From Cryptomeria japonica (taxonomy: Eukaryota > Streptophyta > Pinopsida > Cupressales > Cupressaceae), in contig NC_081405.1 of assembly GCF_030272615.1 (NCBI RefSeq), positions 21,740,047 through 21,804,046 of the forward strand: a stretch of 64,000 nt of DNA. Reading direction: 5' to 3'. Positions 34,131 to 45,867 of this stretch are shown here, piece after piece (the stretch's first letter is position 1; each line of letters starts with the position of its first letter). The position numbers and the translations under genes were made by a program. The notes beneath the pieces were generated by a model that worked only from the letters and a program-made list of their open reading frames with translations, was not told the origin of the DNA and did no database searches.

Positions 34131-34155
34131 GAGAAGAAACAAAGTACCTAACATC

Positions 34156-35190
34156 TTGTTAGTGAATGAGAAAGAGTTCATAAAAACACTAGAAGAGGGT
34201 GAAGGGGTGGGATTTGCACTCATAGTGAAACCCAAGGAAGAAAAGGTAGACAAGAAAGTTGAGATACCATATGAGTTGCAGCAAATCCTTGATAACTTCA
34301 AACAAATAATTAGTGATGGTACACCTGCAGCCTTACCACCTCTTAGAGCCATTAGCCATCAGATTGACTTCATACCTGGAGCTTCTTTTCCCAATAAGGC
34401 AGCCTACAAGATGACCCTTGAACAAAACAAAGAGGTAGCAAGAAAAATACAAGAACTCTTAGACCAAGGGCTGATTAGGAAAAGAATTAGTCCTTGTGCA
34501 GTACCTACAGTGTTGGCACCTAAGAAGGGTGGAACATGGAGACTTTTTACAGATTCTAGAGCCATCAACAAGATCACCATTAGATATAGATTTCCCATAC
34601 CTAGGATAGAGGATTTGATGGATTGTTTGGGGGGTGCACAGTATTTTAGCAAGATTGATTTGAAGAGTGGTTACCATCAGATAAGAATCAAAGAGGGGGA
34701 TGAGTGGAAGACAACTTTCAAAACAAATGAGGGTCTCTATGAGTGGCTTGTCATGCCTTTTGGACTCTCTAATGCTCCTAGCACATTCATGAGACTCATG
34801 AATGAAGTTTTACATGATTTCATTGGCAAGTTTGCTGTTGTGTATTTAGATGATATTTGTATTTTTAGTAAGACTAAGGAAGATCATTTGAAGCATTTAG
34901 CTATTGTTTTGAGACAGTTTTCTGATGAACAACTAACCATTAATCTAGAAAAATGTGATTTCTTGAAGCAAGAATTGGTCTATCTTAGTTTTGTTGTATC
35001 GGGAGGCAATCTGAAAATGGATCAATCTAAAGTTGCAGCAATAACCAGTTGGCCAACTCCTAGGACAGCCAGTGATGTCAGAAGCTTCCATGGTTTGGCA
35101 CAGTTTTATAGAAAATTCATCTGGGGATTTAGTGAGATTTGTGCTCCAATGTTAGACACCATCAAAGGGGGTGTAAAGGTAAAATTTTAG
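34156..35190 (+). pseudogene. pol: reverse transcriptase of element A
   Basis: The Ty3 RT copies genomic RNA into cDNA. The open segment of 344 codons carries the palm motifs in order: LIRKRISPCAVPTVLAPKKG, FTDSRAINKIT, FSKIDLKSGYHQIRI, MPFGLSNAPSTFM and the active site VVYLDDICIFS (YLDD at 34843-34854). It continues into the connection region (TASDVRSFHGLAQFYRKFI). The active-site residues are intact. A TAG at 35188 replaces a codon before WTSAG and breaks the link to RNase H, so the polyprotein is defective though the RT core is whole. Confidence 0.95.
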
Positions 35191-35660
35191 TGGACAAGTG
35201 CAGGAAATAAGGGGTTTGAATTATTGAAAACTAAAGTAGCTACTCAACCAGTAGTCATTTTACCTAGTTTTGATAAGCTTTTTACTATTGAATGTGATGC
35301 TAGTAATATTGTTGTAGGAGCTGTTTTAAGTCAAGAAAATAGACCACTTGCACTATTCAGTGAGAAGTTGAATGATGCAAAGAAAAAGTACTCTTCCTAT
35401 GATTTAGAACTTTATTCATTAGTACAAGAACTTAGGAAATGGAGACACTATCTTCTTCCTAAGGAGTTTGTTGTATACATAGACAATTAGGCACTAAGTT
35501 TCTTGAACTCACAGGATAAACTAAATCATAGGCATGTTAAATGGGTAGAATACTTGCAAGCTTACATGTTTACTCCTAAGCATAAGAAGGGTCAGTTGAA
35601 TAAAGTAGCAGATGCTTTGAGTAGAAGGTTGTTGACTATTCATGAGGTTCAAGTTCAGAG
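35191..35660 (+). pseudogene. pol: RNase H domain of element A
   Basis: It contains FTIECDASNIVVGAVLSQ (first Asp), a central Glu in YSSYDLELYSLVQ, and VVYIDN (third acidic residue), followed by a TAG at 35488. The frame continues with HRHVKWVEYLQAYMF and GQLNKVADALSRR, the standard end of Ty3 RNase H. It is broken only by point stops. Confidence 0.9.
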
Positions 35661-35759
35661 TATTGACATTGATAGTTTCAAAGACATGTATCCTACTGAT
35701 AATGATTTTATTGAAGCTTATAAAGTTTGTCATGATTTTGAGAATAACTTCCATGGTGC

Positions 35760-36978
35760 ATATGTTGATTTCACTTTGCTAGATGGTTTGTTATTTAGGG
35801 GTGGACAGTTGTGTGTTCCAAAGGGTTCTATGAGAGAGAACCTCATTCAAGAGAAGCACAATGGGTTCTTAAGTGGACATTTCGATCTCAACAAGACCTT
35901 AGAGTTGGTTCAAAGGTTCTATTATTGGCCATTAGATGCAGAAAGACATCAAGAGGTATGTTGAGCAGTGCTTGTATGTCAAAAAGCCAAAGGTAATTCC
36001 TCTAATGCTGGTTTATATCAGCCTCTTCCCATTCCACATAGGCCTTGGGATTGCATTAGTATGGATTTTATGGTAGGATTACCTAGAACTCAAGTAGGAT
36101 TTGATAGAATCTTTGTAGTAGTTGATAGATTTAGAAAAATGGCTCACTTTATTCCTTGTAAGACAACACATGATGCAAGTCATATTGCTTATTTGTTTTT
36201 CAAAGAAGTTGTTAGAATTCATGGTTTGCCTACTAGCATTGTTTTAGATAGGGATGTTAAGTTTCTTGGTCATTTTTGGAAGACATTGTGGAAGAGATTG
36301 GGTACTAATCTCTCTTTTGGTTCAGCTTATCATCCACAAACTAATGGCCAAACCGAAGTTGTGAACAGGTCTCTTGGAAACATTCTTAGGTGCTTGACAA
36401 AGGAATATGGGCAGAGTTGGGATCAGCTCATTCATCAAGAAGAATATGCCTACAATGACAGTGTTAACCAGTCTATAGGTAAAATTCCATTTGAAGTTGT
36501 TTATGGTATGCATCCAAGGGGTATAATGGAGTTGAGGGATATCACTAACTTGTAGCATAAGAGTGGGACAATAGATGACATGGCTCACTCCATGAAGGAG
36601 GTTCATGAACGAGTGAGACAATCTCTCCAAGATACCTCTCAAAAGGTAAAGGCAAGAGTGGATGCTACAAAGAGAGATGTTCACTTTTCCATAGGTGATT
36701 ATGTGATGGTTCATTTGAACAAGGCAAGGCTACAAAAGGGAGTTCCAAGAAAACTTCAGATGAGGAGGATAGGCCCTTGCAAGATCTTGGCTAAGTATGG
36801 GTCTAATGCTTACAAAGTTGATTTGCCTAGTAATGTTTCTTTGTCCCCCATTTTTAATGTTGCAGATCTGATTGCTTTCAAAGGGAAGCCACCTGAGGAG
36901 ATTCAAAGAGTTTTAGATGTTTCAAAATCCCTTTCTGATATATCTCTCCCTTCTCTTTCTTTTCCCCAAGTAGAATAG
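35760..36978 (+). pseudogene. pol: integrase of element A
   Basis: The integrase inserts cDNA into host DNA. The HHCC zinc-binding region starts with HNGFLSGHFDLNKTLELVQR. Two compensating frameshifts (around 35935 and 35970) move the C..C part into the next frame. The catalytic core has DCISMDFMVGLP, VLDRDVKFLG and HPQTNGQTEVVNR, so the D, D and E are present. A TAG at 36553 precedes the C-terminal domain (36580-36978), which has KGVPRKLQMRRIGPCKILAK and SPIFNVADLIAF. It ends at 36978 without a recognisable chromodomain. Confidence 0.92.
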
Positions 36979-37148
36979 GTTCTAGACTCCAGAATTCTCA
37001 AAAAGACAAGGAATCACACCTACATGGAGCATCTCATCAAATGAAAGGATCAGCATATCTCAGAGGCCACATGGATACCTGAAGTTGACTTTCAAAAAGT
37101 TGGCATACCTTCTTCTTTTCTACCTCAAGGAGTCACATGACTTCTTTG

Positions 37149-37162
37149 TCTTTGGGGGAGTA
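37149..37162 (+). promoter_or_regulatory. polypurine tract of element A
   Basis: The string tctttgggggagta abuts the 3' LTR and is the expected site for plus-strand DNA priming. Confidence 0.8.
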
Positions 37163-39315
37163 TGGTACAGGACCACCTAGTTGAGTAAAACTCCCATTTT
37201 TTGAGTTTTTAATCCTTTCATGTTTGTAATGTCTTGTGTTAGGTTGTTATGAGTCATGTGTAGTGGTTTTGATCTCATTTTCAGCTCAAGAGATCAAATT
37301 TTACATTTCAGGCTTTGAGTTGACAATTTTTGGCAAAAAAGTGCAAAATTGCTAAAAAGGTCTTCTAATGCTTTCAAAAGAATTGAAACATGTTTGATAA
37401 GTGTTTTTAGTCATTTCTAAGTTGAATAGACAAGTTGATAAGGCTAGATTGTCAAAAATGCCTTTTTGAGCAAGAAATGTTGTCATTTGGCTCAAAAAGT
37501 TGTCAAAGTTGTCATTTTTGTGTTTTTCATGCAAAACGTGGTTGTGGAAGCCTCTTGTCCATAATGATCTTGATAACCAACTTGTTGGACTATAAAAACA
37601 CCTCTCTTTTCTTTGAAGAAGGTTGGTGATTGTTTAAACAAGAGTTTCTTCAATAAAATCATGAGATAATGGCTTTATGACTGGTTTTTGTATCTTTTAG
37701 TGCAATGATCTGTACTGTAGCTTCTTAATCCATACTGTACCTTTGGAAAACTATGCATAGTACTTTTATAATTTTCTCTAGTTGATTGTTGCGTTGGTTT
37801 CCTTTGGAAGTTTGATTGTACAAAATTATTTCCAAAATGTGTGCTCCTTGCCCTGTCAAGGGTTTGAAGTTCCAAAATGACTCCACTTGACTAATCCATG
37901 CTTGGGATCCCACACTATGGATTCATTCAAGTTGGAAATCATGTATATATTGTACATTTGCATTTTTTTAAGCCAAAATGGTGGTTGGAAGAAGGATTTG
38001 AGTGAATACTAGGCAAGTATTGATTACTCAGCTAATAGTGTGTTTAAAACTCAAGATTTGCACCCAAAGTCTAATTTGGAGTGAACAAATACATGAGGCA
38101 GAGGTCTAGACATATGGCCAATGGTGTGTAAGATCACATTTTCTCATTGGTTTAGCTTGATCCTATTAAAATTTATCGTTTTGTAAGCAAACAGTGAGTT
38201 CACTATTTTTATGACTTGTATTTGACAAAATGCTCATGGAATGCTTTAAGAGCGTAATCCAAGCCTTGAATCATGAAGGAAATGTAATAGGAGGTTTTTT
38301 TAATGTTTTAAGACCTCATTGAGGTTCTATACAAGTTGATACTTCTTGTAAAATGGGTCCAAAAAGTGCAGCAGTAATCTGACAGGTAAAGGGCAGCAAG
38401 TGGATAGTCACAGTGATATTTCTCTCCATTTTGAGTTGCTTGCCAAGTGTTTGGCATTATGATTGTGTGTCAGAGGTAGGGGACACATGTCTAAGATAGA
38501 TCAAATTACCTAAGAATTTCTAGGCACTTTCTTTGATGGACAACAAAGAAAACTTGGTGGACAAGCTTCAAAACCCTCCAAAACCCTACTTTTAAGCCAA
38601 AATTTGTGGACAGCCCTCATATCGCAATGACAAAGGCCTAAACCATGAAAATGTGTTAGAAAATACCTCTAAACCATTACCCAAGTCAACTTTGTGGAAT
38701 TTTTTAACCATTGTTGAGAAGAATAAGCAAAAAAGTGCCAATTAGGCCTCCACGGGCTAGTAGCGTTTTGGGGTTGCATAACACACAAATTACAGTTCTG
38801 GTCAAAATGCTCAAACCCAATTGTAAGGAGGAGTTGGGGGTTTTTTAAACCTTAGGAGAAAAATCCTAAATAGTGAGACAAATGTCAAATGGGTCCTTGG
38901 ACAGTGTGTAGCCCCTTTTGAGGTTTTGGACCCTTGGTTGCCTAGTTGAGTAAGCCAAGGCTATGTGCCTTAAACTAAAATTTGAGCATAAAAATTGGAA
39001 CAAAACCTTATTGCCCTTACTTTTTCATATAGAAGACTCTTAAAGAACTCTAAAACAGAGGGTTTAATTCCAAAGATCAGAGATTGAGGGTGTGTTGATG
39101 GGTGGAGTGAGCAATTTGAGTAGATTTGAGCATAAGAGTGAGCCTTCACCAAAAGGGGAGTGTGCTAGGAAAGTGATACATGAGATGCCTGGTACTATAA
39201 CCACAAGAAGGAATTTATAAGAACATACAACAGACTCAAACAATTTTTTGGATAACAAATTGAACCTCTTGAGCAAATTGGCCTTTTGAGCACTTTAAAA
39301 GCAATCTCCCTATCA
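37163..39315 (+). repeat. 3' LTR of element A
   Basis: The LTR is 2153 bp, TGGTACAGGACCACC to aatctccctatca. It differs from the 5' LTR by scattered changes and small indels. It is followed by CACCT and the resumed element C frame. Confidence 0.92.
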
Positions 39316-39320
39316 CACCT

Positions 39321-40021
39321 CCTCTGAGATGGTGGATGTCGTTGTTGATGTAACCTCATCCCTCGCTCTCAGTAAGGGTGAGACACATGGTGTCATTCTC
39401 TCCATTCTCCTTCTCCGAGATCTTTTGCCTTCTCCCTATGACCTAGATTGGGAGGACAATGATCTCTTACAAGATGACCCTTAGATGTCTATATTTTTAT
39501 CTTCATCTTCTTGAATGTGTGTGTGATTTTGTTCCCCTGTGCTTTCTTTATTTGTTTGTTCCCTCCTATGGGAGACATGTTACTTTGTAAGTACTTTGAT
39601 ATGGGAAGTTGACTGTCTTTATCTATCATGCTCTCCTAAAAGACCCATGTTACTCCATAGGTGCTCAGATATAAGGGATTTCTTGTCATACACATTCTTC
39701 TATTTGTCTATCTATTTCTTTTATATGTTATATCTTTCTTTATAATATTCAAGAATGATGCAAAGCATTGGGGGAATCATTTGCATTCTTCCATGTTGAC
39801 CCAAATTTTTATTTTATCTTTATCTTCGTGTGCTCTTCTTCAGATCTGAAACCATTGGTGCTATGAGGATACACCCATCTCATCTTGATCCTATATATCT
39901 TTTTTTTATACTGCTATCAGTTATGATGCGAAATTACCAGATCCCCCTATCCTCTTACATTTCACCTGGTATGTAGTAGACATCTATGTGCCACCTTCTC
40001 TTGGTGGCATTCCATAGAAAC
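39321..40021 (+). other. element C, end of coding region and 3' non-coding part
   Basis: The C frame continues in phase after the element A insertion (SSEMVDVVVDV) and ends with DLDWEDNDLLQDDP and a TAG at 39482. The rest is non-coding and comparable to the 3' segment of element D (a 'gatgcaaagcattgggg' string here, 'gatgcaaaacattgag' in D). It is interrupted at 40021 by element G. Confidence 0.7.
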
Positions 40022-41219
40022 TGTTGGCCATTTGGAGGAATTGATTATGTGTTGCATTGATGCTTTTTCATTGATATCAACACTAGTTATTTTGGATGCT
40101 TTACCGACACCCTTCTGGTCCCAGTAGGTTGAGTGGTTTCTGGTTGGTTTGGATCCAATATGATCTGGTATGCTCCGGTATGATTTGGTTATGGAATTGG
40201 CTTACTCATGTTCATAGTTTGGACTGGTGATTGGATGCTATCATGTTTGCTTGGAAGTTTGGTTTGAGGTTCTGGTGAGGGTTTCACTGACAGATCTTTG
40301 ATGAAGATCTTTGATGATATGCATAAGTGGTGTTGGTGCAACTTCTGGTGGAGATTCAAGATGTTGATGGTGATCATGTTCAAGACTTGGTGGATTGGGA
40401 TCATTCTTTAGCGTGTGGACCTATATTGGGTCCCGGTTGATCTAGGTTATGGACCGACTTGATGTAACGTGTGGATTGGACCTCTCGATGTGTTTACGAG
40501 ATGTCTTATGAGTTGGATATTATTTGTTTGGTCTAAGGCCGACATGTTTTGTAATTATGTAATTGGTTTATTATTTGGTGGTTGACCTAATTGATAATGG
40601 TCGAGGGTTTGTATATATATGATGTAAGATCTCATTGTAGATCATCATAGGTATATGGTCATGGAATGGGAGATGGATGTGTAATGTGTGAATAATGTAA
40701 TATCATTCAGCCAAAGGATTTGGTTGATCATTGGAGATCAAATTGGGTTTATGTAAGAGGATTTAGTCCTCCAGTATTGAGCTTAATCAGAACTATACTC
40801 AGGCATAAGAGATGTTATCTTTGCAGTTCATTCATTCTTCTGGATTGTAGTTTGGATTCCTATGTAGTCAATGAGACTCCTTTTGTGATGAGCAATGCGC
40901 TCTAGGTTGTTGGCCTTCCTGCAAGTGCATGCCCCTCAATTGTAATTCACATACTTACTGTAGAAGTATTATCTAACTATGGATAGGCTTCCCATCCTGG
41001 TTTTTCCCTTTACTGGGTTTTCCACGTATAAATCTTGGTGTCATTTGGATGGTATTTATTCTCTGATTATTGTTTATGATTAATTGGTTTAACTACTATT
41101 CTAGTATTTGGTTTAAACATTCTGGTATTAAAGGTTTAATTGCTAAATGTTCTGGTAATCTATGACAACTGATTCACCCCCCTTGTTAGTTGTCTTCCAG
41201 TTATTTGAACTATCTAACA
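40022..41219 (+). repeat. 5' LTR of element G
   Basis: The LTR is 1198 bp, TGTTGGCCATTTGG to gaactatctaaca. It matches 53755-54984. Confidence 0.92.
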
Positions 41220-41220
41220 A

Positions 41221-41238
41221 TTGGTATCAGAGCTTTGG
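41221..41238 (+). promoter_or_regulatory. primer-binding site of element G
   Basis: The string ttggtatcagagctttgg directly after the LTR is the initiator-Met tRNA type. Confidence 0.9.
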
Positions 41239-41278
41239 TCCTCTATGCATAAAGCTTAACCGCTTGAGGAAGATCCTA

Positions 41279-42420
41279 TGGTGACTAATAGTTCAAGTTC
41301 ATCTATTTCATCTGGAGCTGTCTTTCAGAGAGATATTCTTAGGCTTAATGGAACAAATTACATAGTATGGAAGATTTAGATGGAGACTCATCTAAGATGT
41401 CTCGGTAAGGAGATTTGGGAGATCACACAGAATGGTGTTACACCTCATAATCCGGCATCTGGAAATCCTCCTCTAGAAAAATTGGATAAGGAGTTTGAGA
41501 ATGATTGTAGAGAAAGCGAAGCCCTCTTGTGTGCACTTTCTGATCAGCAAATAATGGGATTAACCAATAAATCATCTAGAAAGGCTTTATGGGATAATTT
41601 GGAGACTCTTAATGAAGGTGACACTATAGTGAAGATTGCTAAACTCTATGGTTACCGGGTGAGATATGAAAACTTGAAAATGGAAGAAGATGAAAGGATT
41701 ACTACATTCATGGAAAGGGTAAATGAGTTTGTTATGGAAATTCAATGTTGTGGTGAAACTCTAAGTGAAGATGAAATTGTTTCTAAAGTCCTAAGAGCCC
41801 TACCACTGGATTACAAGATGAAGGCTACTGCAATTAATGAATTGAGAACAATGGCTAATACTTTTGTCAACATAGATACCTTGGTTGGTAAATTATCTAC
41901 TTTTGAGCTTGAAGAATTTGGACCTTCTGGAGCTATGAATTCTAAACCTGCTTTTCATGCATCTGCATCAACAACCGGTAAGAAAGACTGGAAAGCTTTA
42001 TATGCAAAGTAATTGGATGATATGAAGAGAGAAGATGACGAATTTGAGCAACTTGAAGAACTATTTGCTAGAAGAGAGTACCTAAAGGACCTGTAGGAAT
42101 TAAGTATGAAGGAAAAGAACCTTTTAAATGTTTTGCATATAATAAGATTTGCAATTTGGCATCTAGATGTCCTGAAAGGAATTCAAGATTTGAAGAAAGA
42201 GTGAGAAGATCTTTTAAGCCTAACCCTGAATATCAGAACAAGTATATGTACAGGAAAAACAAAGACAAATAATTCTAAATAGAGGATAAGGAAGGTGTTA
42301 TTGATTCTGATGATCAATCGGCAGAAGACTCTACTAGTGGTTTCGTAAATGGGAAGGAATGGGTGTTCCTAGCTATCAAGGAAGATGTTCCAGCACTAGA
42401 ATAGAATGTATCGGAAGAGA
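41279..42420 (+). pseudogene. gag: copia gag of element G
   Basis: The region opens with NGTNYIVWKI, then a TAG at about 41378 and METHLRCLGKEIWEI. It continues through SDQQIMGLTNKSSRKALWDN, FMERVNEFVMEI and LRALPLDYKMKATAINEL. These are the signature of the copia gag (UBN2-type) domain. A TAA at 42010 and frameshifts after it destroy the knuckle region. Confidence 0.88.
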
Positions 42421-42439
42421 AGGCACTTGCTGCTAAAAT

Positions 42440-42980
42440 TGAAGACAAGGATGAATGGGTAATTGACAGTGGTTGTTCACATCATATGACTAGAGATAAA
42501 GGGAATTTTCTATCTTTGCAAGAATTTGATGGCAGTTTGGTTAGATTTGGAGATGACAAAGCTTGTATGATCAAAGGAAAATGAACTATATCACTGGATG
42601 GTAAGAACAATACTGATACTGTTTATTATGTTGAAAGTTTAAGGCATAATCTTTTGTTTGCGGGACAATTGGTAGATAAGGGATTTCAATTACAGTTCAA
42701 AGATGGAAAATACAAAATCATTAATAGATCTGATTTGGAGATTGCAACCGGTACACAGACAAAAGGTAATATATTTCATTTGGATTCTGGTGAGAAGACA
42801 TGTTTGATTGAAAAAACTGATGAGAGTTGGCTATGGCATAAAAGGATGTGTCATGTAAATTTTGATTACATTGTGAATACTAGTTCAACTAAGGCAATTA
42901 GAGATATACCTAAGGTTGTGAAGTCCTATAATCCGGTATGTAAAGAATTTCAAATGGGTAAATAGGTCAGAACCTCTTTT
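42440..42980 (+). pseudogene. pol: copia protease and GAG-pre-integrase domain of element G
   Basis: The protease active site is in DEWVIDSGCSHHMT (Asp codon at 42465). A TGA follows near 42582. The pre-integrase zinc region reads LWHKRMCHVNF and CKEFQMGK. The second Cys of the C..C pair is Phe here, and the final TAG at 42963 replaces an expected Gln. Confidence 0.85.
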
Positions 42981-43475
42981 AGGAGTATACAAGATAAATC
43001 TAATGATATTATTGATTGTATTCATACTTATTTGTGTGGTCCTGGTAGAGTTAATTGTTTTCAATGTGATAGATATTATATGCTGATCATTGATGATTAT
43101 TCTAGAATGATGTGGGTTAGTTTTGTAAGGGATAAATCTAAAGAATTTGAAAAGTTTAAAATCTTTAAGGATAAAGTGGAAACATAAATAAGATTCAAGA
43201 TTAAATGTTTGAGGTTAGATCATGGTGGAGAATTCACATCCGGTGAGTTTAATAACTTTTGTGAGAAGCATGGTATAAGGAGACAATTTTCTACTCCTCG
43301 GACACCTCAAGAGAATGGAGTTGTGGAAAGGAAGAACAAAACTATCTTGGATGTTTCTATAATAGTGATGATGGAAGCTAGTCTACCTCATATCTACTAG
43401 ACAGAAGTTGTGAGCACAGCGGTTTATACATTCAACAGAGTACATATCAAAGGAGAAACCAGTAAGACACCTTAT
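42981..43475 (+). pseudogene. pol: copia integrase core of element G, part before element D
   Basis: It includes YLCGPGRV, MLIIDDYSRMMWV, LDHGGEFTSGEF and TPQENGVVERKN. The first catalytic Asp (D of the usual DLxGP) is Tyr here, while the second Asp and the Glu are kept. Stops lie at 43184 and 43398. The frame breaks at 43475 where element D is inserted. Confidence 0.88.
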
Positions 43476-44685
43476 TGTAGCATCCTAAAATTGTGACACT
43501 TGCAATTTTGACTGCATTTGGGTCTTCACAATGGCGATGCAACATGGAACTTGAATGGAGACCCTGAAACTTATTCATGACATCAAAAACTACATTTTTC
43601 AGCACCCTGGCCTGATCCTCCTTGCACCCTGCTGTCCCTGGAGGTGGGACCATGGCGCCCAGTGCCCTGGTCCTTCAGGACTAGGATGCCCAGCGTCCTG
43701 GTCCCTGGCCCTATTTTGGGCCCGGTCTCTTATGGGGCTTTGGGTCTATAAGTTTGCAAATTGGAAAATAATATTTCCTGGTCGGCCTAAGGTCGAGAAA
43801 ATCAGTCTATCAGCCCTAATTGACAAGTATATAAACTACATTTCCTCTCCCATTTTGGTAGATGGAAAAAAGGCGGAAACGATATTCAAACGTTCAAGCA
43901 TTCAAGCATTCCTTCAAGCAATTGAGCATTCTAAGTCTCCATTCAAGGCTAAGTATTGCATTCAAGACAAGGATTCAACCATTGAAGAGGAGATCACTTA
44001 CAACATACAACATACTACATACATTACACCTTCACATGTAAGAATACAAACATTCTTACAACAAGGTATCAGTACTTGTTTACATTACAAACATTTACAT
44101 TTACAACATTCTCATTTCTTGGTTAATTCCAAAACTAGGGTTTCACCTAAAGGCAAACCCCTCATCCCTAACCCCACAATCATCCTCTCTTTTCTGTGTG
44201 TAGGTTGCAGGTACGCGACTGTAATTGAAGATCTGGAATCCTTGTGCAGAGACGAATAGATCCCCCTTCATTTCGTGGATTTTTCGGAGGACCGTGTGCA
44301 TGCCGAGCACCATCGTCCCGTCAACTTTCGCTCAAATTTGTAGAACAGCACCGTCTCAACATTTTACTACTAATTCCAGGTCCGCAGCTTCATCCCATAT
44401 CCCTATCTCTGTTTATAAGTGAATCTTTCCTACTTTACATGCATTCCTAGTTCAATCTTTCTATCTATATTCTTTACAAAAGAGGGTATCCTTGATGTCT
44501 TAACCCTTGAAACTCATTTAGAATCCAATCTTGCATTGCATGGGATTGGATCTTGTGGGCTTCAACCCCTCTTTTGAATGTAAAGTCTCTCCTAAGTGAA
44601 AACCATCAACCCTAGTGACTCTCCCTTCTCTCTCCTTGGAGTTAGGGAGGGGAGAACAACTAGGGTTTGATTTTTCCGCTTTACA
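43476..44685 (+). repeat. 5' LTR of element D
   Basis: The LTR is 1210 bp, TGTAGCATCC to ccgctttaca. It contains the hairpin minisatellite 43654-43698 and a GGACCGTGTGCA motif at 44287-44320. Confidence 0.93.
43654..43698 (+). repeat. GC-rich hairpin minisatellite, short allele
   Basis: Two units of GGCGC-cca-GTGCC (43654-43666) and GGATGC-cca-GCGTCC (43684-43698) are separated by a hairpin TGGTCC-ttca-GGACTA. The 3' LTR has three units (50232-50306). Confidence 0.8.
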
Positions 44686-44688
44686 TTT

Positions 44689-44708
44689 TGGTGAACCCGA
44701 CGTGAACA
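44689..44708 (+). promoter_or_regulatory. primer-binding site of element D
   Basis: TGGTGAACCCGACGTGAAC follows the LTR after three T. The type is shared with element C and the tRNA is not assigned. Confidence 0.7.
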
Positions 44709-45867
44709 TCCTCATTCTGATTATTCATGGTTAGATCTGAAAATTTTGCTTTCCTAATTATATTTCCATGTTTGATCTTTTGCAAATTTTAGAGGTTGAT
44801 TGCATAAAAACCCTAAAATTTTATTTTTAAGTAATTAAACTTGTGAAATGTTTAATTGTTAATGCTTGTTTCAGATCTACCCTTCTATTGCAAATTGTCA
44901 ATTCATATTTGTGCTTTAATTCTGAAAATTAAGTGGTTAAATGTCAAAACCCTAATTTTTAAAACCTTCTTGATTCAACCTTTGACTTATAATTTCACTA
45001 ATCAAAACATCTCCAAATCGGCTGTAATTTTGGATTCCGCAACAAAATCACAATATCTCTCATTCCTGAAAATTTGGAAAAAAGTTGCGAGGACCGTGTG
45101 CACCCCGAGCGCCATCGTCCCCAACATTTTTTCTAAAATTTTGGGAGCTAGATCTTACTGTATTTTTCTGCTAAAATCTAGAATTTTGGCTGATTTTATC
45201 AATTTTAACACCTTCAAAATTAAAGTGAAAGTTGGTCTAGCGATTGCTTGGATTGAGGCTTCTAATCATTCAAAAATTGTTGAAATTGAAATTCATATCA
45301 AAATTGTGTTTCTTATAGTCCTAAATCCGAAAAGTGTGTTAGCATTCATTCAAAATTTCAGTGTTTTGTTCAAATTTTTACAATTTGTGACTTTTAAAAT
45401 TAAGTGTTTAATTGCAACAACTCTAATTTCCACTTTCAAAATCGAATTTTGCATGAAATTGAGTCAACTTTTAAATTTTGAAACTTGCATTGCTTTCAGC
45501 ATTCCCTCTAAAATCATAAAATTCAAAATTTCAGTTTCCCTCTCTTTTTCAAAATTCAAATTTTACATTTTTCAACAATCTTGGTAGGGTTCAATTTTGA
45601 GATTGCAACTTTAATTTGGCCTATCTACAGATCGTAAAATCACTCAATTTTTTCAGATTAGCTTTAAAATCATCATAACTTTCATCCCTAAAATTTTTGA
45701 AAAAAGTTGCGAGGACCGTGTGCACTCCGTTCGCCACAGTCCCGGACATTTTTTCTGAAATTTCGGGAGATTGTCCTGATTGCATTTAACAGCTTAAATC
45801 TAGGAGATTGGCTGATTATATTGAAATTTTCTACCTCTAAAATTCAAAATCTCTCTCTCTTTAGTGC
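44709..45867 (+). other. leader of element D with two diverged repeats
   Basis: AT-rich and non-coding. Two diverged blocks, each built on 'aaaaaagttgcgaggaccgt', a CG-rich core and 'cattttttct.aaattt.ggg', lie around 45060-45210 and 45685-45830. The CG-rich core also occurs in the LTRs. Confidence 0.7.

Larger units (their letters stand above)
19224..39315 (+). mobile_element. element A: Ty3/gypsy retrotransposon, 20 kb with a nested element
   Basis: The LTRs are 19224-21393 and 37163-39315, and the exact TSD CACCT lies at 19219-19223 and 39316-39320. Without the nested element F (22091-33187 plus TSD) it is about 9.0 kb. The domain order gag, protease, RT, RNase H, integrase is the Ty3/gypsy order. 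No chromodomain is recognised after integrase. Many stops and at least three frameshifts make it defective. Confidence 0.93.

Noticed and set aside
43555-44259. 234-codon ORF across the D 5' LTR
   Set aside because: It lies wholly inside an LTR, crosses the hairpin minisatellite, and is broken in the 3' LTR copy.
44856-45587. 243-codon ORF in the D leader
   Set aside because: Composition is that of AT-rich non-coding DNA (Phe, Ile, Leu, Lys). It overlaps diverged non-coding repeats and has no domain.
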